Assembly (NCBI GenBank): GCA_024305745.1
Contig: JAHRBS010000013.1
Span: 2,852,001 to 2,916,000 of the forward strand
From: Polyporus tsugae
Taxonomy: Eukaryota; Basidiomycota; Agaricomycetes; Polyporales; Polyporaceae
Length of the DNA stretch: 64,000 nt
Reading direction: 5' to 3'
Shown: positions 11,923 through 24,256 of the stretch, piece after piece
How the letters are laid out: each line of letters begins with the position of its first letter
Position numbering within the stretch: position 1 is the first letter of the stretch
Position numbers and translations under genes: made by a program
Notes under the pieces: generated by a model
Told to the model about the DNA's origin: nothing
What the model saw: only the letters and a program-made list of their open reading frames with translations
Databases searched by the model: none

Positions 11923-13432
11923 CTATCTACCACCCCCCACCCCAATTGGGGTGCGCATATACGGCCCGTTCGTCATGGGCCCGTACGGTGTTGTCGGCAT
12001 CTGCGCGGGCATCGCACCTGCCATGACCGGCGTCGTCAGTGCGCCGCCCATTCCCATGACGCCATGCCCCGGCGGGCCCTGGGGCCCTGGGGTCTGGTTG
12101 TGGACCTCGCGGCCAGCCAGCGTGAGCAAGGGCGCGGCGCGGTCCTCGCGCTCGGCAATCGTCGCGGCGGTGCCGGCGCGGACGTTCTCGGCGATGCCGT
12201 TCTGGATGGTGAACGTCTGGCCTAGGCCGTAGAGCTTGCCGCTGAGCTCGGGGTCGTCGAGCGTGTCGTTGAAATAGTCCTCACGCATCTTGAAGAACGT
12301 GGACGCGGTGAGGAGCGAGTCGGAGCCGGCCTGGTGGGACGGGCCTATTCGCACCACCTGCGATGCGCGGACACGTTGCGAGTGTGAGCAGGTGCCGTAA
12401 GGGACATGACGATGGCATGTGAACGCACCCCGAGGTCGTCCGCGACATCTTGCAGGCCGCCCTTGAGGACCTTACACGACCGCATGACGAACTTGATGTC
12501 ATAGATGGTGGGGAACCATGTATGCAGGGTGTCGAAGAACGTTTCCTCATTCGTTGGTAATGACTGGCCGGTCAGCAGCTTGACGAAGTACCCGAAGTCG
12601 TAGCCACTGTGTACGGAATAAGTAATTTGAGTCAACCATCCAGCTCTGCCCATCATCGAACGGTGGAGACCATAGCGGGCAAGGTATCGCCAGGGGCTAA
12701 CGAGTTCCCGCGGCCCAGCACCAACAGACGTGTCTGCCGCGCCTCGTTCCCGCGACGCCCACGGTAGGCTGGGTCGATCAAGCTCTGCTATCCGGCTAAG
12801 GCTCACCTGTGAAACGAGATCCACTTTGTGTCGGGGGTCAACACCAGCCCAGACGTAATCATTAGCTCGGCAAAGTCGTTTGGTTCGATCCCCATCTCCT
12901 CGTGCCGTTGTAGATCGATGCCCGACTTCTGCAGTAAATCAATGGACTCTGGGGCAAACATATCCTCGCTGTGAATGATTACGTAAGCAGTGGTTCCCAA
13001 CATGAGGACAGCAGGAAGACAGGGATGGGACGGATAAGGTGGGATACACGGATAGAGGTTACGTACCTTGCGCTGAACCTGAAGTTGAACTGCCATGTTG
13101 AGACCTCTTGTGGGAAGTTGCCCCTCTCGTCCGCGAGCGTGAGTCCGACCTGGATGATCTTGAGCAGATCGACATTACACCGCATGGTCTGGTAGTGGTA
13201 GTCCGACGACGTCTTGAACGCTCCTATTGGCCGCGCAACGACGCCAGGGAACTCCGTGTCCTACACGCAGAACAGCAGCATAGCAATGAGTGTGAGCGAG
13301 CGGCACGAGAGGGGCGGGCAACGAGAGACTTGGTCGGACCATTGCGATGTACGGGAACTCCTCGATGAGGTCTCGGATGTTCGCCATCTCCGTCTCCAGG
13401 TTGGGTGCCCACACATCCCGTATTCGTGACAT
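11923..13432 (-). CDS. CAF1: CCR4-NOT complex deadenylase subunit CAF1/POP2
   Basis: 3'-5' poly(A) exoribonuclease of the DEDD family; shortens mRNA tails as part of CCR4-NOT in the cytoplasm. Exons 13340-13432, 13067-13260, 12807-12968, 12429-12606 and 11923-12357 give 353 residues. The N-terminus MSRIRDVWAPNLETEMANIR is typical. The catalytic residues are all visible: DTEFPG (Asp and Glu) at the start of exon 2, SGYDFGYFVKLLT (Asp) at the start of exon 4, and HQAGSDSLLT (His and Asp) in the last exon. The LEEFP-like segment (LIEEFPYIAM) precedes the first catalytic exon. The C-terminal 80 residues are a Gly/Pro/Met-rich extension beyond the nuclease fold. The intron at 12607-12806 is 200 nt, the longest of the gene. 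Confidence 0.95.
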
Positions 13433-14568
13433 GGTGTAAACTGAGATGAGCCTGGTGCTGGGTAGAGGTAGGAAGAGCGGGGAAGGCGGACGTGGAGGAT
13501 GTGTGACATTACGAAGCGTTTGTGCCCTGTTTGGCAATCTATGCGCGCGCCTACCTCCTTGCCTCTAAGCGCCCCAGTGCCTCCAGGTGAACCTTGTCTT
13601 TCTTCCCCCAAATCATCCACCAAAACACCCTATACATGAGGGCTGGCAGGATGTTTAGGTTGCGGTGCGTTCTTTTGATTTTCGATTTATTCTAACAAAT
13701 TTGCATCGCAGAACGCTCGCTCGATCGTAGTGTGAATCCAACTCGGCGGATCGCCCAAAGCCATGAATACATTTCCTTGACAGACGGTTTGTCTACATAT
13801 ATCCGTCCGACTCCTCGATATCTCGTCACTGGCTGATTGAATATCACGGTATCATGGCTCTACGTATGCTACAGGTATCGTGTGTCACACCCAGCTCCTT
13901 GGGTCTCCTCTGGTCGGGGGCATGTCAATCTGTCATGAAGGGGGCGTAATACGAGACGTCAGTAAGTCGTTACAAGGGGCACGATGAGCGGAGGTTAAAA
14001 TCGAATCTGACGGTATCTTAACCAGAGCTGACAACGAGGATTGTAGGCCGCCCTTGCGAGGGTGACTTTGCGTGTCCGATCCTCCCGCGGAATCGTTGTC
14101 GCAGTCATCCATCGCAATAGCGATGCAGCTGGTCGACACGGAGTCGTGAAGAATAGACATACTCCGCTATTGCGATGAGGACTCGAACGACAACGATACC
14201 TTGGTCGGAGCAAGCACTAAACCCACCCTCTCAAAGGCGCAGTCGGGGAAGCGAAGAGAAAGAGAAACCACTCAGCGTCGAGGACACCCTTCGTGCCATG
14301 CCCAATAGGTCCGCGGTCGGTCTTCCTTCCAGCGAAAGGTGACGTTCGCCTCGGGTCAATAGCCTGTATGAGAGGTTGGCGGCCTTAGACTCGAGAGGGG
14401 GGGATGGGGGGCTAGGTGGTTGTGGGGATGTGAGGAGGGGAGAGATGGATGACCATGCCCACCATCGACGAGAGGTCCGTACTTAAATACCCATCTCGTT
14501 TCGTCCTCCGCTGGGAATTTGAATATCCTCCATTCTCTCTGGTTTTAATAATATATGTTTGATTATTC
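13433..14568. other. Intergenic with a 13-bp inverted repeat
   Basis: Upstream flank of CAF1 followed by AT-richer sequence. The only structured element noticed is the inverted repeat listed separately. A purine-rich G-run lies near 14395-14450. No gene recognised. Confidence 0.45.
14110..14177. repeat. Perfect 13-bp inverted repeat with 42-nt spacer
   Basis: CATCGCAATAGCG at 14110-14122 is matched by its exact complement CGCTATTGCGATG at 14165-14177. It could form a stem with a 42-nt loop, or mark terminal repeats of a very small element or a dimeric binding site. No coding frame spans it. Confidence 0.55.
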
Positions 14569-14769
14569 TCAGTGATTCAGATGAGCGGCCTCGTGCAGGG
14601 CGGCGTTCAAGACAGCTACCGCTATGGGCTCATCCGCGCCCATCCTCAGCGGCAACTCTTCCCTCACGGCCTGCCTCAACACCCAACACGCATCACCCTC
14701 CGCCGCTTGTGGACGTCCTCTGATGGCCTCGCATGCGAAGAACCTTCCACCGGAGACAGCGCTGTTTCA
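14569..14769 (-). CDS. Orphan 3' exon of an unidentified protein
   Basis: On the minus strand an acceptor-like AAACAG at 14770 is followed by about 66 codons with strong coding character and a TGA at 14569-14571. The text reads AVSGGRFFACEAIRGRPQAA, then EGDACWVLRQAVREELPLRM, then GADEPIAVAVLNAALHEAAH and LNH. Codon choice (GCC, CTG, GAG, GTC, AAC) matches the real genes of the window. I could not find the upstream exons with confidence in 14770-15557, so it is either the end of an intron-split gene or a gene remnant. Family not recognised. Confidence 0.45.
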
Positions 14770-15557
14770 TGCAACGCCGCTCTCTCGTAATGGAGTGTCT
14801 ATATGCGCTCTGGCTAGATTCAACCATTTTGCCTCCTGCTGCGCCGCCGGCTCAACAACGCCTCGTTTCAGGGATGTCCGAGGCCTGGGCGTACGTCATG
14901 CTGGTTCTTTCAATAATACTGACGAGCCGCCTGGCCTCGCGGGGCGACTGTGGGCCGTCACGACGCAGCCGCCCCATTCACTGGACGATAAGGTGCGAAG
15001 GGCAGTTGGCCTCACGAGGTCTTTCTCGCTTTCTTTCAGCGGTCTCACTTGCTGGACAAGGATGGGACTGACGGGTGGTGTTTAACACCAAAGTCTTGTG
15101 CTACTGCGTAAACCCCACCTGTCACCATCCCGCGTCGGTTATAGAGTGTTGGGCGTCGTCCTCCTAATTGAGTTAGCCTCCCGACGACAAGTGTGTCTTT
15201 CCATCTATGAACTCATACAGGAGGTCGCCAAGATCACCTATCGCGGGAGGGTGTTGATTGTGAACGTGGTCCGATTATTTCCTTAATTTTCGATCTCAGC
15301 CTCTCATCAGAACGTCCTTCTGGGGTCCGTACGCGCGTCGGTGCGCGCCACGACAACCAAAGATGCCGTTCACCGTCCGTAGATTCGGAAAGAAACTATA
15401 TATTAGGTAACGATTGCAATGGCTGCGCGTTTGCAGGACATGCGTATAGCCCGCGCTCGGACCGACAATGCTGCCCTCCTCCACGCAATGCAACGGCATC
15501 GAGTTCTTCCAGACCCTAGGTTCTGTGGCGGCGTGAACCAATGCTCGTCGACCACGC
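14770..15557. other. Interval between orphan exon and BZZ1 stop
   Basis: May hold upstream exons of the orphan 3' exon ending at 14569 (minus-strand text such as MTYAQASDIPETR near 14890 is suggestive) and the 3' untranslated region of BZZ1. No model is in phase, so none is given. Confidence 0.35.
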
Positions 15558-18500
15558 CTACTGCACATCCTCCACCTGCATTCCAGGGACTCAGTCCACG
15601 GTGCTTCCCGCGACTCATCAGAACGGACACTTACGTAGTTGCTCGGGAAGATGCCCTGCTTCCCACTTGCGTCTATTATCCCTGGGATCGCGATCAAAAG
15701 GGCCCCATCAGCCCCGGACAGCAACAATTGCAGGGCGCCTCCGCCTCCGAGTCGGAAGCCACATACCTTCCCACCACCCCTCGCCGTACCTCCGCCCCCC
15801 GTTCGGGCCATCCGTAAGCTGGATCAGCCCGCCGTCTGTCACGTCGATCTCGTCGGGACCTTGTGCTTTGTATGCGTAGATACCGCGAACTGCGAGCCGC
15901 GAGAACGTGAGCCCGAATGGAGCAAAAAAAGAAAAAGACGCGGGTGGGCGCGGGGCGATAAAGCTCGTGCGTACGTACCGTAATCCGCGTTCGCCTGCGA
16001 GCGTGTCAGAGAAGGCGTCGCGCTTCTGGCCTTCGTCTGAGCGCCGCCGTGCTCGTGCGACTCAATGTAGGACGCAGGGACGAGGCCCTTTCCTCCGGAG
16101 TCGTCGGCGACCTTGACCCAGCCAGAGCCGTCGTCTTCTTCGAGCACATGCACCGTGCTCTCGGCTAGAGCACGCATCGCGCTCGATGAGCGCGTCCGAG
16201 GGCAAAAGTTTCAACCGCATACGTACCGAACACCGCCAGCTCGAAGGGGGAGGTGGGCGTGAAGTCGAAGAGAATCCGGGCGGTGGGCCCTCGTTCTTCC
16301 GGCGAATGCGTCGCGGGTGCGAAGGAGGACGGCGTTGGGGTCGCTTGCAGGGACGCAACTATCAAGAGAAGGATCAGCCAGGTTTCGGTGTACAAATCGG
16401 AAAACGAGAAATGGACTGACTGCTCGAGTCGCTGTGCGAAATGACGGAAGAACTTCTAGAAACACTTGCAGACAAAGAGTCCGAGTGCTGGTGACCACGG
16501 CCTCCGTGGCGGGTGCCCGCGCAGTCTGCGGGGAGCTGCATGCTTGTACGTCAGGAGTGATCGATTGGGGGACTCCAGCGGAATAAAAGAACTCACCTTG
16601 AGTTCACACTTGGAGTGGATGGAAATACCGCACGCCTTGCAGGTTTTCCCTTGCTTACTCAGGCCCCAAATGGAAGACTAGGATGAAGCGAGAAGCGTAA
16701 ACCCTGTCAGTAAGAGGGCGCGCGCGATGCAAGTTCAACCGCTCACAACTCACCTTGCAGTATGCGCATGTTGCCGGGATCGAGAAGGATGTGCTCTTGA
16801 ATGAGTGGGGGTTCTGAGCACCTTCGTCCCCTAATGAAAAAGGTCCGGTCAACGTGTTGCCACGTCAGAACAGATATTTGCTATAAGCAGAGAAAAGAAG
16901 AACCGACAAGACAGAAGCCACTCGTGTGGGCCGGAAAATAGGACGAGAAGACCGGAAGCCGGAAACAAGGGGTATATAGAACGGTCTCGTACCTCCCAAT
17001 GCAGAAGAAATAATATCTATCTCGGCCATGAGTACAACTCCCGAGTTGGTGTAAAAAGTTAATCCATGTTGCGCATCCAAGTGGTTCTTTTGTGATGATA
17101 GTGCGGGGCGAGAACGCAGCGAGCTATGATCAGTAACCGCTTATCCTTTTCGCAGACGCCCACACACATCAACAACTACTCACATCAAGAACCTCATCAA
17201 CGTTGCCCAAGCTATTGTCGACAGTATAGGCCTCAACGAGTCGGGCCAGTTGTTCCGCCTCCTTGCCTATCAGAGGTTCGGAGTAAAAGGGTCGTGTACA
17301 GAATTAAGTTTAGGCGATGCGGATGGGACGTACGTTTTGAGGTTAGCACGGGTTGGAGTTCTTCAAGCTTGGCTCGACATCTACTCAGCCTATTCTGCAA
17401 GTAGACCTTGGGGGAGGGTTCCACGCTAATGTCGCCCTTGATAACCATCAGCACACAAAGACGAAAAGACGACCAGCAAGCGTACAGTATCGTAGTGGTT
17501 AGCACACGGTTCAAATTCCCAGTCTGAGGGCTGCGAAAAGGGCATCACGTTGTGATCGACGAAGAGGTCTTGGTCTGCGCCAGGGTTCACGGCATCCAGC
17601 GCAGCTTCAGACGTCGTCAAGTGCGTGCGGATGACATCGAGTTGTCTCAGTTGAATGGCATGGGCATGCTTGAGGATGCCCACAAAGCGGGTCAGTAGGC
17701 GGGTTTGCAAGCCCTCTGTAGCGAGAGATCAGACCCGTGATTGTCGCCGAGCAAACACCGTGCGTCAACTCACGGAATTGCTGGCAATGGTCATCGTCAG
17801 GCAAGCGCTCCAGAAGGGAATAGGGCGGAACTTACGTCCTCCAGGGTGGGCAGATCTTCATCGTAGAATTTCGCCTTCACGTTATTGGCGACCGCGATGG
17901 ATATCAAGTACGCGCTGGGGTGGGTCAATTCATTATGAGGGTAAGAGGGACGGTATCGGATAGGTCTCGAAACAGAAAATGCTCGTACTTCTTGCTGTTA
18001 AGCATATCGATCTGTTGTTGTTCATATTGCCTAGCCGCCCTTTCTGCGTGGCGGTCGTCCGCAGAACGTTCCTGTACGTAAGGTGGGATTACACGGTGTG
18101 GCAGAAAAAGAGGGTACGGTATACCTGCTTCTGCCGATAGGCATCTACCTCCGAGCACTCATCATCATACTGTCTAGCGGTCAATACGGTGGGAGCGGTG
18201 GGGTAAAAATAGGGTGAGGTCACCTTCTGCTTGCTCTGTATAGAAAGGAGATGAGCGTGAGTAGGCATGCTACGAGAGCGGTTAGCGAGCGAGACCGACC
18301 TTGATGCGATCTGCATAGGCGCGGTCCCTGTCTTGTAAGAGCTTCTGGTAAAATTGCATCTCGTTCTTCTTTGCGTCCTCATGCTTCCGCTCTGTAGCCC
18401 TCAGCGGCTCGATAATCTGAGTGGTGAGCGAGTCGGCGAGGTTAATGTGTTCCTGGGCGATATCACTGATCGCGGACAAGAGCTGGGTGTAGGCCTTGTC

Positions 18501-18961
18501 AAGAGTGCTGAGAAAATAGCAACAGGGTTAGGAATTTCTAATGATGATCAATCGGAAGGATAACCTCTGTTTAACGGTAATTTCGCCCCAGGGCTTGGTG
18601 GGCTCGTTACCGACAACCAATCCTGGCATCTTCTTTGCCTTCTTCTCGGCAGCTTTCCTGACCAGAAGCTGCAATTTCGTAGCATATTCCCGCTCAAGCG
18701 CAGCACGCTGGGTGTGGAGGTCGCACACCTAGAGTGGGCGTGGTCAGTGCACGAGGGACGAGGTTACTTGAGGAACCCGTTCGGGTCGTGCGGCTTACGT
18801 CCTCGAGCAGTTGCAGCTGCGCGTCGGATAGACCAGATATTTTCTCGACTTGGTCCTGGTAAGGGTTCGACGAGCTGTCACGCGGTTTCGGAGTCTGTGA
18901 GAGGTAGAAGACCCACGGGAAGATGTTGTCCGTAGGTCTGTGCACTACTCGGTCCGGCCAT
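15558..18961 (-). CDS. BZZ1: Bzz1-type F-BAR, C1 and tandem SH3 protein
   Basis: Membrane-bending adaptor of endocytic actin patches that recruits Las17/WASP. First exon 18917-18961 (MAGPSSAQTYGQHLP), then the F-BAR region: DQVEKISGLSDAQLQLLEDV, LQLLVRKAAEKKAKKMPGLV, INLADSLTTQIIEPLRATER, QYEQQQIDMLNSKK, ALDAVNPGADQDLFVDHNVM and NRLSRCRAKLEELQPVL, down to about 17.2 kb. A C1 domain with its His/Cys ligands follows (HSFKSTSFSIPATCAYC, then KTCKACGISIHSKCELK, about 16.83-16.60 kb). The first SH3 domain is at about 16.35-16.05 kb (ARILFDFTPTSPFELAVF, SGWVKVADDSGGKGLVPASY). The second is at about 15.88-15.56 kb (IYAYKAQGPDEIDVTDG, YGEGWWE, DASGKQGIFPSNYV). The last exon encodes only VEDVQ and the stop at 15558-15560, chosen because it follows a CAG in phase and gives the normal end of the family. 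About 15 short introns; internal exon edges not all fixed. Confidence 0.92.
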
Positions 18962-21900
18962 TCTGTCGGACTACGGAGACTCTGAAGGCCGTTTGAGGAT
19001 GATATAGACTCCGTGTGGTAGGCTGTAAGGACGATGCAGAGAATGGGGTGAGGTGGCGGAGGGAGGAGGGTGTGGGGAGACGAGCCGCAGTGTAGCGACG
19101 CTTCCGAGTCGGCGGAGCTGAGTGGATCGCGATTGCGGTAATACGCCATTCTGATCGGGCACCCGCAGTCCCCATTACCCGAAATGGCAGCCTGTGCTAT
19201 GACGTCTGTATTCAAGCCACCCCGTGCTGACCTCTGTTAGCTGGAACACATCCAAGTGGTTATCAAAGACCACACGTTTCTGAATCCTTACGCACAAAGG
19301 GCGGATGCTTTGGGGAATGACGAATGACGGGTCCAGAACAGGAGACCCCCGACGGAGATTGCCGGTCACGCGCGCCCATCTCCCAAGAACCAAGTTGAAG
19401 AACAGTTCTCCCAACTTGATCCCGGTCCACCATGTTCCCATCCATACCTTCTCTTGGTCTCTCGTCGCAGAAAAATTCGAATCGTCCTTCCCCCCCCCCA
19501 CAACTCGTATTCGACGTGCCAGGGGATCAGCCGATACCATCATCTAGCCGACATTTGACTTACGATTCCTTGCTGCCCTGCCCAAGACCAACATGGCGGC
19601 AGCTCTTCTCCAGCTTCGCTCGGGTGCATGTCCCATAGTAATTGCGACAGCCTTCCCCGTGAATCCTGCAAGAGGGTGATACGTGATAACGGGCGCATAT
19701 ATAGAGGGGGAATGAGGTCCTGGGACGCTCCCAAACTTCTCTCGCTCAACCGAGGTGAGTAACCCGCTCTTTGTCGATGGCCGACGTGGCAGAACATCAC
19801 ACAGGATTGTCAATGGTCCTCCCACAATGTGTGGTCTGCCACACTCTCTCACGGGGTAGTGTAGCTAGTTTCCGGCTCTGTCAGTAACCACCCGTCATAT
19901 AGTGTTGATGGTGTCCAACTCGAAACACCAGCACGGAATTGTCGTTGGTTTATCGACCTTCGGGTGGTCACTGTTCAATCCTTCGTCTTTGGTGTTTGTC
20001 ATGTTGCCGCAACCGTGTGAGTTTGGGCCGCACTGACCTCTTCCTTCGTGCACTGACCTCATGCCAGATCTGTGTCTACATCCGTGGTATATCGAGACAT
20101 GATGCATATCGCTTGTGCAAATGCCTGTGTAGAGCGTCGATTTATTTTCACACGTTGAGTGCGTCCATCTTTCTATGTTTCTAATATCCTGCCAAACCTG
20201 CACCCGTGCACAGCATCGGTCAATATCCTCCATTGACAAATATTCATCATCTAATGATACGCCAGAGCGAGCCTCTAGGTGAGAAGTGTTTCGTCGGTCT
20301 GAAAGTATGAATTCCACCAAAATGTTTCGAGCTTCCACTCTCCGTCGTTGCCACAAACTTGTTCTATCACCCTACCCCTACAACCGCGTGCCAGCACTCA
20401 ATACTGCAGAGTTGCCGCTCGTTGATAGTGTGAGTTGCCCGTCACATGATGACATTGAGGGCTTGGGCTTTTTCTGTGCCTGTTCGTGTACAGGGCCTAG
20501 ATATTTGAGCGTTGCAGGTTTTTCTGCTTAGAAGAGTCTATGACCACTGGAGGCGCCTGCCAAGGAGTCCTGCTACCTCATGAACGATCTGGAAGTCGCC
20601 GTGATTCTACAAATTTAAATTCCAGACACTCGCTGACACAGTCCTTTCATCCAGCGTGGACGTCTTACGACCTACCACCGGGCGCTCTCCATATTGCGTT
20701 CCCCATAATGCCTTCACCCAGAATCACCCTCGCCTGGGTCCACGCGTCGCACACTACTTATATCGACATCCTCTGAGTTGATGTCACTTTCCACGCGACT
20801 TAGCGAAGAATGATTGTTTCAAAACGAATGTTACTCTAAAAATCAACTTCCATGACGTCGAGGGCGCTTGCCGGGAGCAGTCAGCGACTTCTGGCCATTC
20901 GTCGGCCGCTCCTCCCACCGGTCCTCCTCTCGACATGGAGTAACTTACTAAGTTAGGGTTGTCGCTCCGGCGCCGGCGCTTTCGGTTTCGCCGACCATAT
21001 CCACCATCGGTGTACGTGTACGCTGTACAACGCATTTATCAAGTAAATCCTCCACCATATATGTGCATCAGCTGTCGTTTGCTTGTTGTTGACACCAACA
21101 TGTTCATGTGAGTACTCGCTGACACATAACGACCAACGTTCAGTGGCTGAATTTCTGTCTCGTTTCAATCTTTCGCCACAGCGCTTACCGCGTGGCGCAT
21201 GGTTGCGAAGCACAAGTTTGACGACCAAGGACCATGCGCTTCGAAGTGAGTGGGTCACTGGTTATTTTTGAGCAATTTATGTTGCTCAAACGTTACTGGA
21301 TAGAAATCTTTCTCGGGCACTGCCTCGGGACCGACGGGACAGTGGACATGAGGAGACCGGTCGACACCGACAACCCTTGTTCCTGGTCGGCACGCGCCGA
21401 ACAAGCGATCGCGTGATTAGATTCCGCCCCTCCGCAGATATGCTTTTGCAATCTCGCCGTCGTCTGCTGCGTTCCATCCAATTGAACGCGATGGTGTACT
21501 CGCATTGCGCGCCCACCTTTGCACGTTGCCTGCACGACGCTGCGCGGGCGTCTTCAATTACTCATTTCTGTCACCCCCTCTGTCACGCGGCATGCAGTGC
21601 ACCCGTCGTGTTGTATCCAGCTCGGAGACGCCTCACTCATCAGTCCGTCCATTTCCTATTGCGGGCGTCCGCCGGCATTAGTTCCTCTCCTCCTGATTCG
21701 CCCCTTCTCCTCCGAGATGTTTAAAGGCAATCAACGGAAACGCCGGCCCCGTTTTTTCCAGGGTGCCCCCGTCACCAGTTACTCCGGCGCTGTGTCTGCG
21801 GTCTGGACCGGTACCTCGTACTGCCTGTGGAAGTGATGCTTGGCCTCGCCGGCCCTTCTTCCAGGGCGCGAAAATAAAGTAAGTAATCCACGCTCTTCCC

Positions 21901-22084
21901 CCAAGGCACCGAGTACGTGTCGAGACGTATAAAAGGCGCATACGGGCCCCTCCAAGTTCCTCACGAGTCTTGTCTCGCCTTTGTCCCCACCTCACCTCCA
22001 CGTCCGCCACTCCCCTACTCCACCTCCACGACCCGACAAGCACACAAGGCTCTCGCCCCACTCGCCCCGCTTCCACCCACCAGC
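18962..22084. other. 3.1 kb interval, no recognised gene
   Basis: Divergent upstream regions of BZZ1 (minus) and the expansin-like gene (plus). Short frames only. The best is a minus frame at 19175-19543, which I do not recognise. There is a run of nine or ten C at about 19490. No transposon protein or tRNA seen. Confidence 0.45.
21928..21935 (+). promoter_or_regulatory. TATA box of the expansin-like gene
   Basis: TATAAAAG lies 150 bp upstream of the ATG at 22085 and is followed by a pyrimidine-rich stretch (about 21960-22080), the usual layout of strongly expressed basidiomycete promoters. Assignment is by position and consensus only. Confidence 0.6.
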
Positions 22085-22679
22085 ATGATGTCGATTGTCA
22101 CGTTCTTCATCGTCGCCTTCGCGCTCTTGGCCTCCGTCCTCGCCGCTCCCGTTAGTCTCGAGAAGCGCATAACGCACACTGGTCGTGTCAGTATTCCTCG
22201 TGCTTTCATCTCCGCACCTCACGCTCACCCCGGGCTTGACAACACAGGGAACCTGGTTCGACGTCGGACTCGGTGCTTGCGGCGACTGGAACGTGAACAG
22301 TGACAAGATCGTTGCCATTTCCTCCCAGATCTATGGCTCCGGTAACAACTGCAATCAGGTAAGCGCCCGCGCATTCTTCGCAGTTCATTCATTGCCAGGC
22401 ACGACGGTTGACGTGCCACTTGCGCAGTGGATGCACATTACGAACTCTGCCAACGGCAAGAACGCGTGGGGCATGGTTCGCGACGAGTGCCCTAGCTGCG
22501 GCGCGGGTGACCTTGGTTAGCTCTTTGTTCTTCCGCGCTCCGCAGAAGACACGTTGCTGACCTTCTCCCTTTGCCCGTGAACAGACATGAGCCCGTCCCT
22601 CTTCGAGGAGCTCGGTTCCCTCGACACCGGTGTCCTCTCAATCTCGTGGCACTTCGAGAACAAGTCCTTTGAGCCTTGA
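22085..22679 (+). CDS. Secreted expansin-like / RlpA-type double-psi beta-barrel protein
   Basis: Exons 22085-22186, 22248-22358, 22428-22515 and 22585-22679 give 131 residues. A signal peptide (MMSIVTFFIVAFALLASVLA) is followed by a short propeptide ending in the dibasic KR Kex2-type site (LEKR). The mature part is one double-psi beta-barrel: GTWFDVGLGACGDWN, SDKIVAISSQIYGSGNNCNQ, WGMVRDECPSCGAGDLDMSP, SLFEELGSLDTGVLSISW. The paired cysteines and the DECPSCG...DLDMSPSLF motif are characteristic of the fungal barwin/expansin-like proteins often annotated as EXPN or riboflavin aldehyde-forming-enzyme relatives. It lacks the second expansin (CBM63) domain, so it is non-catalytic and probably acts in the cell wall or on plant material; that role is inference. 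Intact, all junctions in phase. Confidence 0.92.
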
Positions 22680-24256
22680 GCGCTCCCTTCAGGCTCCAAG
22701 GTTCCCCGCTCTCCGCGCCGCCGCCTCAATGCATCGTTCACTGGCCACATTCACCATTCCTATCGTCACATCATCACCGGCCGACACCGCGTCCTAGAGA
22801 CCCGCTTGATACCCTCGCGGTTTTTATTGGGGCTATTTATGCGTCACATCCGGCTCCGTGTTCCCTCAGCATCGGTATCCTCATCTGGTCCTCCCATCCT
22901 CGGATATGGCAGGCTGTCCGTCCCACACTAGACTCGCGCTCCCGCGGAGCACGCTGGCCCCCTCACACATCACTGTTTATTGGTTACAGTTCTTGTCACC
23001 GCCGCGTCTCCAGCAGACGCGGCTCGCAACGTGTCCCACCAGTTCTTGTCAACGTTCACGTTTACCTTTATGTTTAACTTCACGCGTCCTAGTATGACGA
23101 CCTTTTGATTCCTTTTCACGAGACACCCCATTTACCGTTTCATGCGCATGCTTTCTTGCCACTTGCAATTTTTCATACACCCATACACATACATACACGC
23201 GCTACAGTAGAATGTAAACCACCCGTTTTAGAGAGATCATGTAGCACTACACGTTGTATAATCCACTACGCTCTTGATCGTGATCTGCGTCACTACCCAG
23301 TTCGATCGATCCGGGTTTCCGGCGTTGCGCACTGCAGGTAGCTATAGCTTCGCGGGGTTCCCTTTCTTTCCCCTTCACAAGCTTCACGCCCCTTACCTCC
23401 GTGTGCGATTCAGGACATGACACCGGTTGCGCGACCGATCTCTGGACGTCCGAGTCAGCGACCTCGTAGCGGCATTTGAGCGGTCCTGTTCATGCAAGGT
23501 ACTTACACAGGTACCGGTACAACTTGAACCCATTATTCGAATTCGGTGCCTTCTCTATGATAAGTAGCTAGATCTCCCTCCGCGGCGCAGCCTCGCGCGC
23601 TGGAGACACGGAAGCAACACCGCTCGATCGCGGGGTCCGCAGACGCGTACCGTAACCCGTTACGACCTCCAGTATCGATCGCGGACATTACGTTCTGTGG
23701 GGATCCCCCGTCTCCCTGCAGTGCCCCAAGCCTAACTTCCTGTGTGTGTGGTGATCGGATGGCCGTGGCCTATCCCCGCGCGCGAAGGCGTGTTTATCGC
23801 GAGGCGCCGCTGGCCGGCCACGCTCGTACGAGCGAGCACTGGGCGAGCTCGAGCCGTTGTTAACGTTGCTATTACTGCACAGTACACGCGAAGACGGGCA
23901 GGCTGGGGGTGCGAGCTCGAGGGAGACCGAACAGGCGTGGGTAGAAGGCGCTGCAGCCTGAGTAGCTGTCACTAGGGCCGGGTTTACAATTGCTCGTGCG
24001 GGGAAGCATGGGGGAGGCGATAAGGATATACTACATGTACGTATACGTACGTGTACTGCTACATAATGAGGCCTGAGGCGTCGCGCGTGGCGTATGACGG
24101 ATACCGAGCTTGGACGTGGGTCGTGTTCGCTAGAGCAGAGGATATTGTCCCGGGTCTGATCTGATGCCAAGGACGCATATGCATATGCATGAAGAGCATG
24201 AGTGCGCGCGCGCGAGCAGGAGGCGAGAGGAGGCGAACGCGGGAGGAGACGTGCCG
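22680..24256. other. 3' flank of the expansin-like gene; no recognised gene
   Basis: The first few hundred bases are the pyrimidine-rich 3' untranslated region. The rest has no recognised gene. A 24-nt alternating purine-pyrimidine run lies at 24033-24056, and two further runs lie at 24173-24190 and 24202-24214. Confidence 0.4.

Noticed and set aside
15296..15811. Minus-strand open frame extending BZZ1 past its second SH3 domain
   Set aside because: A GTAAGT donor after FPSNY and a CAG acceptor give the short family-typical end VEDVQ; the longer read-through is intron and 3' flank.
17490..17525. tRNA-like A and B boxes (TAGTGGTTAGCA ... GGTTCAAATTCC)
   Set aside because: The sequence is the complement of a BZZ1 F-BAR exon (WEFEPCANHYDTV) and has no tRNA cloverleaf around it.
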